From: Clonostachys chloroleuca
Lineage: Eukaryota > Ascomycota > Sordariomycetes > Hypocreales > Bionectriaceae
Direction: 5' to 3'
Assembly: GCA_037952775.1 (NCBI GenBank)
Contig: JBANAY010000004.1
Span: 4,712,001 to 4,776,000 of the forward strand
DNA: 64,000 bases
Shown here: positions 34,170 through 46,081 of the stretch, in pieces
How the letters are laid out: each line of letters opens with the position of its first letter
How positions within the stretch are numbered: position 1 is the stretch's first letter
Translations under genes and position numbers: made by a program
Notes under the pieces: model-generated
Databases searched by the model: none
Told to the model about the DNA's origin: nothing
The model's input: the letters and a program-made list of their open reading frames with translations, nothing else

Positions 34170-36456
34170 TCACATGGCGAGGAGGCCTTCATACGCCCTG
34201 TCGATGGTGCGGCCACCCATACCTGGCACAGCCCTCAACTGACTCAGGCTGTCGATGCGATTTTCCTCGTCCACGCTCATAAGCTCCAGGTAATCCACCA
34301 AATCCTTAGCCTTCTTTGCTCCAAATCCGACCAGGCTCTTGATCTGTACAAGATCGCGCGAGTTGACGATATCCAGAAGCTGCTGGGCCCGGGGAGACGG
34401 AGGGCCATTATCATCGGGGAGGATTGTGCGAGGAACAGCCTTCACTCGTGGTCGGCGAGACGCAGGTTTTACAGACCTCTCTTCTTCAACATCCGCCTCA
34501 GCATCCTCATAATCGGCATCCGCCTCCTCATCATCATCAGAGGTGATTCTCCGTTTCTTCTTCCTCGTCACTCTCTCCTTCATATCGAAGAAATGTTCAC
34601 GCCCTGGTCTCTCAGCGTTATGAAGCTTCGCCTTCAATCGTTCAATTTTACCCAGAAGCTTCACCTGGCCAGGGAAGAAAGGAAGCGCCATTTCATACGC
34701 CTTCAACGCGGCAGCATCCTCTCCTTTCTCTTTGTGCTGCCTCGCGGCCAGAAGAAACCGTAGGCCATCCGATTTAGCATCTTCACGCCATTCATCGCTC
34801 TCTATCCGACGCTCCAATGCATCCAACCGTTTCTGCACCGCATCGTCGAGCCCGGGTTGAACGTGAACTTGGACCGGAACCGCCGTCATCTCTGCTGCGG
34901 CTCTTGCTGCCAAAATCTCCCCAACCTTTTTCTCCACCATAGCCTCGATGTCCTCTGCGGACACGGTCAACTTAGATGTGATAGACGAAGCTGTCATGGT
35001 TGCTGTCGATCGTGGCATCAGGGGTTGGCCAATTGGCCGAGCCAGCTTACTTGGTCTGACAAGAGGGGCTTCCTGGTCTGATGGTCGCTTCGCTGACGTG
35101 GAACGACGAGTGTTGCCAGTGTTTGCGAGCGGCTTCAGCACGAGTGGCTGGGAGGTCACTGGTGTGGGTTTCGACTTGTCAGTATAGACACTAAAAGCCT
35201 TCACAGGCTTGTTCGCATCGCTGGCTTTTGCTGCGGCGGCGACATTTCCATTGTGGACATTGTGCGCATTGGCAAGGGGTCGAAGAGGTTGACGGTGAAT
35301 GTTACCAGAAGTGATGGTTGAGCTCGTCTTAGGAAACTGCTTGAAAACCACCTCATTCTCTATTTCACGAACCTCGATACGCTTAGCTCTGGAGCTGACA
35401 TTAAGACTGCTCAGAGTGTCTAGGTGATAGCTCTTCATTGGAGCCAGGTTAAGGATCATGATGGTGATTCCGTTGTTCTGGCCAAGAGACAAGATGCGCG
35501 TCATCTTCGATTCCCGATAAGGTATCCGCTTGTCGCCTCGTGAAATGGCCTCGATACACTGGCTGAGAACAAACAGACTCTTGTTAATAGCAGCTGACTC
35601 TATGAGTCTTTCCTTCCCATTGTCTGTTCTTCGATTATCCTCGGAACCGGCAAGATCAATGGCGGAGGCGGTGCTTTCGCGAGTTACGTCGCCCGTGGTT
35701 TGCGTCAACTTGACGCGCAGGATAGCGTGGCTTCGACTGCTGTGAGCATTGAGCTTCGTCGCCGCTGTGACACGGTTGTTGTTTGCCTCAATATAGAGCT
35801 TCTCGAAGTCCTTGAGATCCTCGCATGCTCGCTCAGAAAGCCCTGCCACAACCGTCTTGCCACTTGCCTCTGCTCTCAGAGGCAGCCCGCTAGGTGTCCG
35901 TTTCTCCGGGGGTTCGAGAAGGTCGAATACCTTGTCGTTGTAGATTTCGTAGTAGGATAGGGCGACGCGTACTGTGGTGTTCCCTTCCGTGTCCTTCATG
36001 ATCTTCTTGCCTCGACGGAAGACGCTACTCAGGAGTCGGGGTATCACTCCTCGCTCGGCAAGCTTGAGTCCTCCTCGCATCGTGTGAGTTTTGCCGGTTC
36101 CCGTGACACCATAGGCAAAGATTGTTACATCGTAACCTTGGAATAGGGACTTGACATGGGGAGCCACTGGTCGCGTATGACATGTTAGCATGTTCAATGA
36201 ATTCTCTAACCGTTTGCCCATCTCCTGTCCAACTGGACCGCGTACCTTCAGAAGTAAACAGGGTCTCCTGAGACGCAGACTGGTCATACACAGAATTGAA
36301 CGCGAAAGAGAAGTCCTCGGCCTCGTTCTTGGGGTTTGGAATCTTCACGATCGTGTAGGGCTTCCCAAACTCCGCGCTGTCAGGCTTGACAATAATGTCC
36401 TTGTCCAGCTCCTTTTCCAGGAGAGGACGTATCCTTGCTACGACACGGACAGACAT
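34170..36456 (-). CDS. Kinesin-10 (Kid/KIF22-like) motor protein
   Basis: Exons 36456-36246 and 36166-34170 give 735 aa, joined across a 79-bp intron with a clear GCTAAC branch. The motor domain is N-terminal: P-loop GVTGTGKT (~90-97), switch I NAHSSRSH and switch II DLAGSED, followed by KIPYRESKMTRIL-like RIPYRESKMTRIL. A Ser/Lys-rich linker and an acidic segment follow. The C-terminus carries a helix-hairpin-helix pair (KSLVGFGAKKAKDLVDYL and LRAVPGMGGRTIDRAY), the DNA-binding module of the Kid/KIF22 chromokinesins. The protein should bind both microtubules and chromosome arms in mitosis. It is divergent from AIM24 with only 340 bp between start codons. A CGCGAAA box lies about 40 bp upstream. 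Confidence 0.9.
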
Positions 36457-36796
36457 CGCGGAGAGCAATTGACCTGCTATGGTTAGTAAAAAAACGCGAA
36501 AAACTAAAGAAAAAGGACCCAATGAATCCGCCCCTCGCACTTCATCCGATGGTGATGGACAATGCTCCGGATGTTCGAGACGCAGCCCTGGCTAGTTCGT
36601 AGGGAATAGATCTATCTCCTATAGACTAGGGCAAGAGCTATTGTGGATTTCTGTGGCGGCTAAGGTTGTCCCAGCAACCTGCACGTGAGCCGCAGTGACG
36701 TCTGCGGAAAAAGCCGGCTCCGACGACAGAGGCGCTTTTTATGGATGCAACGAGCAGATCGAATATCTAAATGCCCTTCCGAGCTCTCCAGGCAGC
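36457..36796. other. Shared promoter of kinesin-10 and AIM24
   Basis: 340 bp between divergent start codons. It contains CGCGAAA at 36495-36501, listed separately. Nothing else recognised. Confidence 0.6.
36495..36501 (+). promoter_or_regulatory. SBF/MBF-like cell-cycle box (CGCGAAA) upstream of kinesin-10
   Basis: CGCGAAA fits the yeast SCB consensus CRCGAAA and, with the preceding A, reads ACGCGAAA. It lies about 40 bp upstream of the kinesin-10 start, but could belong to AIM24 as well. Functional role is inference. Confidence 0.4.
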
Positions 36797-38092
36797 ATGA
36801 TGCGAGGTCGCTCGCCAATGTTGCGGACGGCGCATCGAGCGATACGTCCCCAGGCTTCGTCAAGCTATCTTTCTCGCCAATGTCGAGCGATACAGATCAG
36901 CGCCGCGCCGACGAGTGAGACCCCTCGTGTTGGTGGCGATGCTTTCGGTTCATCAAGAGATGCTGCAGGTAAGCTACAGGCTTCGTCTCCCATGCTCAAT
37001 TGGACAACTAGCTAATTGGCTTTGTTGGAAAGATGCTCGATTCGAGGTCCTCGGCTCTCCATACTCGCTTTTATCGGTAACACTCTCGGCATCTCAAAAG
37101 CTTTACACGAGGAGGGGCACACTCGTAGCTGTTGCCGGCAAGCCTGAAAATGTATGACCTTCCAGCTCACTGACATGGATTTGGACTTCTTTTTTTGGGT
37201 TCCGAACTAATGAAGTTCCCGGTTCACTTAATAGGCCCAATCTACACTATCAGTCCTGAACCCTCTGGGCCGAGCGCCGTTCGGGGTTCCCTTCCTCTAC
37301 CAACGCATCACAGCTTCTTCACCCATTACCGCCCTAATTTCGACGAAGAGCCCGACGACCACCTTTACTGTTCTGCACCTTGATGGCACAACTGATTGGA
37401 TGATTTCACAACGAAATGCATTGTTGGCTTGGACGGGACATACGCTCAGCCTATCCTCCCGGGTTCAGCAGGGACTATCACTTGCGAACTGGGGCAGCAC
37501 ACATGTAACCGGCAGGGGACTGGCAGCACTCTCAGCACCGGGTCAGATCTACCAGCTGACTCTGGACGAAGGCGAGGAATTCGTCGCCCATCCAGGCAGC
37601 GTAGTTGCATACTCTATTTCACGAACACCCCCACGACCATTCCGGTTCAAGAGTTCAAGCTTTAGCTTGCAAATCCCCTCGCTGAGTAACTGGTTTGTCG
37701 ATTTGGAGTATGTGAAGAAAGTGCGCGAGACAGGCGCATACCAGTACATCTCGCGTGTGCTCTTCAGTCTGCGAACCATGATGCGAAGGACGATCTGGGG
37801 CGATCGCCTATTCCTGCAATTCAAGGGACCAAGCACGATTTTCATTTCCAGCCGTGGCGTCCGTGTTTCCGACGTCTTGACCAACCGGGATGTGAACGAA
37901 ATCGCAGATGCACCGGCAGGCGATGTTTCCAAGGTTGTTCAATTGGCAAGCAAAGCCAAGCTACCACCCGTTCAGGCCACTGAGACACCCAAGGCCGAGC
38001 AGGCCCCCAGTGCCATCCATGTGGCTACTGTTCAAAAAGACGGAAAGGTTACGTTTGAGGACAAGAAGGATCTAAAAGAATTTGTGCAATAG
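36797..38092 (+). CDS. AIM24: AIM24-like mitochondrial inner-membrane protein
   Basis: Exons 36797-36968, 37033-37151 and 37235-38092 give 382 aa. The N-terminus ([20 protein letters not shown]) is basic and lacks acids, a likely mitochondrial presequence. The body is the AIM24 (DUF124) double-beta-helix fold: [30 protein letters not shown] near residue 65, then the [18 protein letters not shown] and [16 protein letters not shown] strands. In yeast Aim24 sits at the inner membrane and supports MICOS integrity. Introns are 64 and 83 bp with phases 1 and 0; the donor of the second is GTATGA. A second ATG lies immediately after the first (36800). No frame break. Confidence 0.88.
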
Positions 38093-39132
38093 AGCGGGTT
38101 ACGGGACGGCTTTCGTCAATGAAATGACTCCATTTTCGCCCTCTACGGGCAGGTTTTTCTCTGTACTATTAAAATCCTTCCTTGCCTCGTCCTTTTCCAT
38201 CTCGTCCATGAGCTACTTAGTTAAAAAGAAAATGATCTAAGCATAATCATCAGCCAATGGAAAACACATACAAGTTTCAAAATTGTTCAGTTGTAAGCGG
38301 ATGTCCGAACTAAGTGGAGCCGATCTGGTTCCGGACATCTGTGTGTGCTTCGCTCTGGCCTCGCGTCTAAATTTAAGGCCGACAACGCGAAATAATGCGA
38401 GGGGTGGTGATCTTTATACTAGTAATGCAGCCAGAGACAGTAATAGAGACGAAGAACCAAAAGATTCCATTTTGCAGAGAGTATAGACGAGAAAACAGAA
38501 CGCTTGTCCTTCTTTTCTTTCAATTTTGTTATTAAGCCCGAACTACACATTGCTTGCCTACGCTCCAGTATACATAACCCTTCATCAAGTTGAGCTTTCG
38601 CTGCTCGCTAAAGAAGTCAGCCATGTTATGGATGAGGATAAGCTAGTCAAGGGTAGGTTTGAATTAATAATTGCAAACTCCAAAAGACCCCAACTAGGCT
38701 GGCTTACATCCCATCTCGCCATCCGAGGCCGATATTGGGGACAGCAGATTAATAATGTAGAGGCAATAGATTCTTTATTAGGTAGAAAATAGGTCCCCTG
38801 GGCGAACAGGTGGAGAACTGGGGCCGGCGTATAGAGCATACGGAGATAATATCATTCCCCGGATCCTTCTTATTAACCCTATCATCGCTGTACTTGTTGG
38901 TTGTTATCCTGGCACCTTTGTTATGCCACAATTTGGAGACTTTTTTCTACCCTAGTATTTCAATTCAAGTTCGTTTTACCTTTCAATACATATAAAGGGC
39001 CAGCCCCTGTTCAAGCGCCAAGCATCCTCAGCTAAACGATCGCACCCAACACTGGTTGTACTTTAGCTTTTGTTTCATGTATCAGATTTCTTGCCAGATC
39101 AAGAGAGCCTCATTCAGCCCTACTCACCCAGG
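38093..39132. other. Intergenic between AIM24 and the MCT-type transporter
   Basis: About 1 kb with no supported gene; AT-rich in the middle. It should hold the transporter's promoter on the right side. Confidence 0.55.
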
Positions 39133-40656
39133 ATGCCGGGCTCATCAATCTCCTCAGCAACTGTGAACGAGCAGCCCAGACGAGATGATACCACAAAGGC
39201 AGCACACCATAGTGTTGCTGATGCCAAAGACATCGAGAAGAACGAAGTTGCTCCCACAGACGACCCTGTAGACGACGAGAAGAATGGCGAGACTACCCCA
39301 CCCGCTCCAGTAAACGACTTTCCAGACGGTGGTACTACAGCCTGGCTAGTAACTTTTGGAGGCTGGTGTGGTCTTTTTTGCACGTTTGGGTTGGTCAATT
39401 GCGTGGGTGTATTCCAGCGATACTATGTCAATGGGCCGTTGAAGAACTATGACCCTTCAGCTGTGAGCTGGATTATGTCAACACAGGTCTTTCTCATGAT
39501 CTTTCCCGGCGCTGTGGTATGTCGAACTCTCCCAATTTTCCCTTTACGCCGTTTTGCAATCATTCATCCTCTAACTTTCAATTAGTTTGGTCGGCTTCTG
39601 GATTCGTACGGACCGGCTTGGTTGCTTCGAATCGGTGCCGTCACCTATGTCTTCGGTCTCATGATGACCTCCCTGGCCAACGACTATTACCAGTTCTTCC
39701 TCGCTCAAGCCATTGTGTCTTCCCTTGGTTCTTCGGCCATTTTTAACGCCTGTATGACCTCTCTGGTGACTTGGTTTTTCAAGCGCCGTGCTGCAGCTTT
39801 TGGTATCATGGTCTCTGGCTCATCCCTTGGCGGTGTCGTCCTTCCCATCATGATGGACAGAATGATCAAGAGCGTTGGCTTCCCTTGGATGATGCGCACC
39901 ATGGCTTTTCTCTTCCTCTTCCTGCTCACCATCACCGCCTTAACCGTCAAGTCCCGCCTGCCTCCACAGCCGAAGCCCTTCGTCTTCAAGGACTACATCA
40001 GCGGCTTGCGCGAACCTGCCTTTACGCTGACCATCGCTGGAAACTTCTTCTTTTACCTCGGAATGTTTCTGCCATTCAACTATGTCTTGACGCAAGCCGA
40101 GACCGCGGGCATGTCCGAGACACTGATTCCATACCTACTTTCTATTCTCAACGCAGTCAGGTAATCATCCATAACCTCTGATTCAAATCGCTACGGACAG
40201 ATTCATCACTAACTTGCACCAACTAGTATATTCGGACGTATTTTGCCAGGCATCGTTGCCGATAAAATTGGTCGGTTCAACGTCGTCATCATGATCTGCC
40301 TCATGTCAGCCATCTTTTGTCTGGCCATCTGGATCCCCATCAACAACACGGCCGGCATCCTCGTCTTCACCGTCATCTTTGGCTTCTCCTCGGGCGGTGT
40401 CATCTCTCTTGCGCCAACCCTCATTGCCCAGGTGTCCGACATACGCCAGATCGGCACCCGTGTCGGAACCGCATTCGCAATTCAGTCCTTTGGCGGACTC
40501 GTCGGTAGCCCCATCGGCGGAGCCATCGTATCGGCACAGGGAGGCGGCTACCTTGGATTGCAGCTCTTCTGTGGCTGCTCTATGCTGTTGGGTTCTGCTT
40601 TCTTTATTCTCTCAAGAGTTTCTCAGGCTGGATGGGGGCTCAAGGCAAAGGTGTAA
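39133..40656 (+). CDS. MFS transporter, monocarboxylate-transporter (MCT/Mch) family
   Basis: Exons 39133-39516, 39586-40160 and 40227-40656 give 462 aa. A ~65-residue polar N-terminus precedes twelve predicted membrane helices. The MCT pattern is visible in helix 1 ([31 protein letters not shown], where D, G and the aromatic stretch are conserved) and in [19 protein letters not shown] between helices 2 and 3. The C-terminal half has [21 protein letters not shown]. Fungal members of this family move carboxylates, riboflavin or unknown small molecules across the plasma membrane; the substrate cannot be told from sequence. Introns are 69 and 66 bp, the second with a CACTAAC branch. The start is the first ATG of the frame. 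Confidence 0.9.
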
Positions 40657-41896
40657 TCTTGTCTTCCTTGAGTATAATTCACCGCCGCATTTCTTCGTGG
40701 AATTGTTGCATCGGCAAGGGTTCTCTATATATTGCATATACTGTTGCCCAACTTCAGATGGGCGTTTTAGTCTTTTTTTCCATCATAGATAGAGCACAAA
40801 GAGGCAGCATTGGGATTAGAACGGAACAGGTACATATTTTAGTGTACTTCAAAAGTTGTGATTTAATTCTCCACAACTTCATTCTATCATAATCATTTAG
40901 AAAGCATAATATCCAACCTAAGCACTCAACAAGTCCAAGACTATCGCAAATACATCAAGTCTCTTTTAGGTCACCTTGTAGTTTCATTATTTGTGCTCTT
41001 CATACGGGTAATATGAGACTCGCTTAGAGTGTTAACTTTGGTAACCTAATGAGTTCTGTTACCGATGTAGGGTAGGAAATCCCGAAAGACGATTTACAAC
41101 ACCTTGGAGTATGTGAGATATTGGTGGTTTATAGCTCCTTTGTTGTAGTATGATTTAGGTAATTCTAATATTTTCTGAACCTTGCGAGTAATTGTTCAGG
41201 AATGTGGAATATGCCAATTCGGAGGACGGGAGTAATGGTGACGGCAGTGTGGGATGTATTGCCAAGTAAGCGACCGTCAAAAGCCACCGAGACTGAGGTT
41301 CAAGGGAGTATCAAGGTTAGTCATGGACACAACATCAAACTACATGTGATAGAATAGCTTGATATTTAACTGCCATTGAGTTCAGTATGGCGAAGAAAAA
41401 ATTGGGTCTCTGGCTTATACGACGAGTTCTGGTTCGCCATATCTCATTTCAATTGGATTTCACCACCCCAGGGCTCACACTGAACAGATGTGCAACGTCT
41501 ATGTGTGCACCCTCAAGAGATGTCAAGTAATAGATATCAAATGAGGAACATTTCTTCAACCTAGGCTGATATTAAGAGTGCTCGATCATCTAGTACCTAG
41601 AGTTAATACCCAGGGGCCGATGTTGAGATATGAAACGCTCAATTATCTCTGCCCACCCTGGAGGGAATCTCGCGTCACTAACTTTCCTTTTTTTTAATTG
41701 AAACGCGTCTTCCGGTCGCGGGGTCCCCTGAAGACGCGACCAAGAGCTAGCACACTCTCAAGCCATTCACTTTCCAGCCATTTCCACCTCGCCCTATATT
41801 CATAATTTCATCTATTTCCATCTCAGTCCCAAGCTTTCCATCTGAAAAGCCGTTTGTTCTTATTTTTATTATCACACATATAGTCCCTCGCCGGCC
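40657..41896. other. Intergenic upstream of MSH2
   Basis: 1.24 kb without a supported gene. The last 200 bp carry an MBF-type box and an inverted repeat, listed separately. Confidence 0.6.
41703..41739 (+). promoter_or_regulatory. MluI cell-cycle box and inverted repeat upstream of MSH2
   Basis: ACGCGT at 41703-41708 is the MCB site bound by MBF. It begins a 9-bp perfect inverted repeat (CGCGTCTTC ... GAAGACGCG) spanning about 41704-41738, so a second GACGCGA half-site lies on the other side. It ends about 160 bp before the MSH2 start. In budding yeast MBF drives MSH2 in late G1; the same here is inference. Confidence 0.55.
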
Positions 41897-44785
41897 ATGG
41901 CCTCTCGACCAGAGCTGAAGGTAGGCTGTCGCTTCCATTTGCTGCCGAAGTCCCATAGCTAACTAGAACACAAGCTCGACGATGAAGGCGGGTTCATCCG
42001 ATTCTTCAAATCTCTTCCAGATGTAGGCGAAGACACTGTGCGGATTTTCGATCGAGGGGATTGGTATACCGCCCATGCTCAAGATGCCACCTACATTGCG
42101 CAAACCGTACGTGAACAATGTTGGCCCCGTCCATCCCGTGATGGGATCCAAGCCTAACTAGCAGGTGCAGGTATATAAAACCACATCAGTCTTACGTCAA
42201 CTGGGCCGCAACGATGCGAGCGGCCTGCCCTCTGTATCGATGACGATAACCGTATTTCGACAATTTCTTCGCGAGGCCCTGTTGAAACTCGGCAAAAGGG
42301 TGGAAATATGGCAGAGCGCCAGTGGTCGAATGAATTGGAAGTGCGTCAAACAAGCGTCCCCAGGAAACCTACAGGATGTAGAGGATGATTTGGGGGCCAG
42401 ATTGAGTCCGCTCCCATGATTATCGCCGTCAAGATCACAGCAAAGGCTTCCGAAGCCCGCAACGTAGGAGTTTGCTTTGCAGATGCAAGCGTCAGGGAGC
42501 TCGGCGTCAGCGAATTCCTCGACAACGATCTCTATTCAAATTTCGAGGCTCTTCTCATCCAACTGGGAGTCCGTGAGTGTTTGATTCAGATTGACAAGAG
42601 CGAGAAGGAGAAGGACCCGGAGCTGTCCAAGCTCAAGCAGATCATCAACAATTGCGGAGTTGCGCTTGCTGAACGCCCGGCTCCTGATTTCGGCACCAAG
42701 GATATCGAGCAAGATCTTGCTCGACTACTTAAAGATGAGCGATCTGCAAGTCTGTTGCCCCAGACTGACCTCAAACTTGCTATGGGTTCTGCAGCTGCCC
42801 TGATCAAATACCTAGGGGCTCTTCAAGACCCATCCAATTTTGGCCAATACCAGCTCTACCAGCACGATCTCGCCCAATTCATGAAGCTTGATGCTGCTGC
42901 TCTCAAAGCCTTGAACTTAATGCCAGGACCTCGCGATGGGCTGAAAACGATGAGCATTTTCGGTGTACTGAACCACTGCAAAACCGCTATCGGCAGTCGG
43001 CTGCTAGCCCAATGGCTCAAGCAGCCCCTTATGAGCAAGGCGGAGATTGAGAAACGTCAACAGCTGGTCGAGGCTTTCTTCAATGACACCGAGCTCCGCC
43101 AAACAATGCAAGAAGAGCATCTTCGCTCTGTACCCGACTTGTACCGCCTGGCGAAGAAGTTCCAGAGGGGGAAGGCAACGTTGGAGGACGTTGTCCGTGC
43201 CTATCAAGTTGTCATCAGACTACCGGGATTCATTGGTACATTCGAGGGAGTCATGGATGAGGTGTACCGAGACCCTCTTGACGAAGCCTACACTACAAAA
43301 TTGCGTGACTTGTCTGATAGCCTCGGCAAGCTGCAGGACATGGTTGAGCAAACTGTTGACCTTGATGCACTCGATCGACACGAGTACATCATCAAATCAG
43401 AATATGATGCCAGCCTTCGTACGATCCGCAAGAAACTCGACCAACTCGACCGGGACATCAAGGCCGAGTTCCATGCTTCTGCACGGGACCTTGGACAAGA
43501 GCCCGACAAGAAGATCTTTCTTGAGAGAAACCACAAAGTGCACGGAGTGTGCATGCGTCTTACTCGCCAGGAAGCAGGGTGTATCCGTAATAACTCCAGC
43601 TATCAAGAATGCTCGACCCAGAAGAACGGTGTATACTTCACGACAAAGCAGCTCCAGACATACCGTCGTGAGTACGATCAGCTGTCACAAAATTACAATA
43701 GGACGCAGAGCAGCCTTGTGCACGAGGTAGTCCAGGTTGCCGCCTCCTACTGCCCAGTTTTCGAGCGACTGGCCGCCGTCCTTGCTCATCTCGATGTTAT
43801 TGTTTCTCTTGCTCACTGCGCCGTCCACGCTCCGGAGGCCTACGTACGACCCAAGATCCATCCTAGAGGGGAGGGTCAGACAATCCTGCGCGAAGCCCGA
43901 CATCCATGCATGGAACTTCAAGATGACATCCAGTTCATCACCAATGACATTGAGCTCGACCGTAGCAAGTCGTCTTTCAATGTCATCACTGGCCCGAATA
44001 TGGGCGGAAAGTCTACCTTTATTCGACAGGCGGGCGTCATCGCCCTGATGGCCCAGATTGGCTCATTCGTTCCGTGCAGCGAAGCTGAGCTGACCATCTT
44101 CGACTCGATCCTAGCGCGTGTTGGTGCAAGCGACTCACAGCTCAAGGGTGTCTCCACGTTCATGGCTGAGATGCTCGAGACGGCCAATATCCTCAAGTCT
44201 GCGACTTCCGAGTCGCTCATCATCATCGACGAGCTAGGCCGCGGTACCTCCACATATGACGGTTTCGGTCTCGCATGGGCTATCTCGGAACACATCATCA
44301 AGGAGATCGGCTGCTTCGCCCTGTTCGCTACGCATTTCCATGAACTGACAGCCTTGGCTGATCAGTACCCCCAGGTGAAGAATCTCCACGTCACCGCCCA
44401 CATCAGCGGCACTGGCGAGAGTGCCAGCGGGAAGCGAGAAGTCACACTGCTGTATAAGGTGGAACCAGGGATCTGCGACCAGAGTTTCGGTATCCACGTT
44501 GCCGAGCTTGTGCGATTCCCAGACAAGGTCATCCGGATGGCCAAGAGGAAGGCCGACGAGCTGGAGGACTTCACCACCAAGCACGATGACAACAGCCTGA
44601 ACTACAGCAAGGAGGATGTCGAGGAGGGCAGCTCCATGCTCAAAGACCTGTTGAAGCAATGGAAGGAAGAGGTGGGGAGCGGCGGACTGAGCAAGGAAGA
44701 GCAGGTCGCCAAGCTGAAGGCTCTGGTAGCTGCTGATTCCAAACTACTGGCCAACCCGTTCTTCCAATCAGTGAAGGCTCTGTAA
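41897..44785 (+). CDS. MSH2: DNA mismatch repair protein MSH2 (frame broken at 42392-42396)
   Basis: Exons 41897-41920 (only 24 nt), 41975-42106 and 42171-44785 give about 923 aa after one G is restored. MutS domain order is complete: mismatch-binding domain I, connector, lever (many charged helices), and the C-terminal ATPase with Walker A GPNMGGKST (~660) and Walker B IIIDELGRGTS. The C-terminal helices end the protein at the usual length. MSH2 pairs with MSH6 or MSH3 to find mismatches and slippage loops in nuclear DNA. The frame from exon 3 ends at a stop after DVEDDLGARLSPLP, while conserved sequence continues at once in another frame from MIIAVKITAKA. Five G stand at 42392-42396 where six are needed, at about residue 126. 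The exon 3 acceptor is part of a tandem GCAGGTGCAG. Confidence 0.93.
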
Positions 44786-45268
44786 GATATTATGGAAATA
44801 AGGAAACAAATTTAGTGGTCAACTGTGGTGGGCTATATTTTGGAATTGGTGTTGCGGAGTCTGGGTATCGGCGACTTGCCAAGGTAGCAAGTATGTAAGC
44901 CAAAGTTGGAATGGAATTCGGCAGCCAAGTAATTATTAGCTTTATACAATCTAAACGGTCAGCGAATACAGTACCAAGTCATGACAAGTAGCTGAGCCAC
45001 CGCAAGAAAGTGCATCATCCGTGAACAAGAGTGGAAGGCTCATCAAGCTAGGCAATATCCAGAGTATTTATTCCTGACAAAGAAAAACATTATGCTTCAG
45101 AAGAACGAGGGATCGAGTGAGCGAAATCTACACCTGCCCCAGGACATGGCAAAACAAGAACTCCAATTTCTTAACAGTGCATCATCTGTTACACTGACCC
45201 CCGGGAAATGATTTTATGTACAGAGAGAATCATACGCCTACCAAGCTTGGCTAGACTGTATGTTGTTT
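44786..45268. other. Intergenic between convergent MSH2 and NDUFA11-like genes
   Basis: About 480 bp with two 3' ends; no gene seen. Confidence 0.6.
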
Positions 45269-46081
45269 TTACTGGCTGCCGTCCACCGTGGCCTTGACCG
45301 GGTCGACTTCAAAACCGTACTTCTCCTTGACAAGCGCCCTCCTGCGCTCCTCGTAGCCAGGTGAGATAATACCTGAAGACAGGTGTTAGTCAAAACTTCT
45401 TCAAAACAAGCCGTTGAGAAATAAACATACCTCGTCCCTCACCAACCTCGGCAATGGTCTCGGCGATCGGGCGGCGCTTGTTTCTTCGAAGAATCTCCTT
45501 GCGTTCGAACTCGTCCTCCGCCTGATTGAAGGAGTCGATACGGTTTCCAAGGACGTAGAAGAGGCCGTGGGCGAGACCGACGGCGGCACCGAGGCCGAAA
45601 ACGGGAGGGAAACGCTTGACTTTGTGGATAGTCAGTATGACGGCCAGGAAACTCAATTTACTCCCACATGATGGGTTGCCGATCGAATGCTACGTACAGG
45701 GAAGACCGAGGACGGCACCGCAGGCGAATCCACCGAGGGAGGTAGCCCAGACATCTTCCCTCTCGCGCAGGTTCATCGTAGTCCGGGAGAAGAAGACGTA
45801 CGCGCTCGGGGCGGCGGCTGCGGAGGTCTGGTTAGCTTCATCGAGTAGAGGGTAGAGGAATTGGGCGTACCGCAAAGGCCGATGAGGGGAGCCCCGCGGG
45901 TGAAGACGCTCCAGGCGCCGACGTTCTGCCTAGAGAGGGCATTTTTGAGTGCGGCAATGAAGAGGCCGCTGCCCGTGCCGATCAAGGCCGCCTTGGTCAC
46001 CTCGTCGATGACATCGTGGGCCACGTAGGTCTTTGGCGTGTACAGGTGAGCCAGGGGGCTGCGGCTTACTTGGCGCTCCAT
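45269..46081 (-). CDS. NADH:ubiquinone oxidoreductase subunit, NDUFA11/21.3 kDa type
   Basis: Exons 46081-45871, 45817-45698, 45619-45431 and 45372-45269 give 207 aa, matching the 21.3-kDa fungal subunit in size. The N-terminal half contains YTPKTYVAHDVIDEVTKAALIGTGSGLFIAALKNALSRQNV, with the glycine-rich helix shared by NDUFA11 and the Tim17/22/23 superfamily. A second hydrophobic segment follows in exon 2 (WATSLGGFACGAVLGLP) and a third in exon 3 (VFGLGAAVGLAHGLFYVLG). The C-terminus is charged and soluble. It should be an accessory membrane-arm subunit of respiratory complex I. All three introns are short with phase-1 boundaries. The gene is divergent from TRM10. Assignment rests on recalled family pattern. 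Confidence 0.8.
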
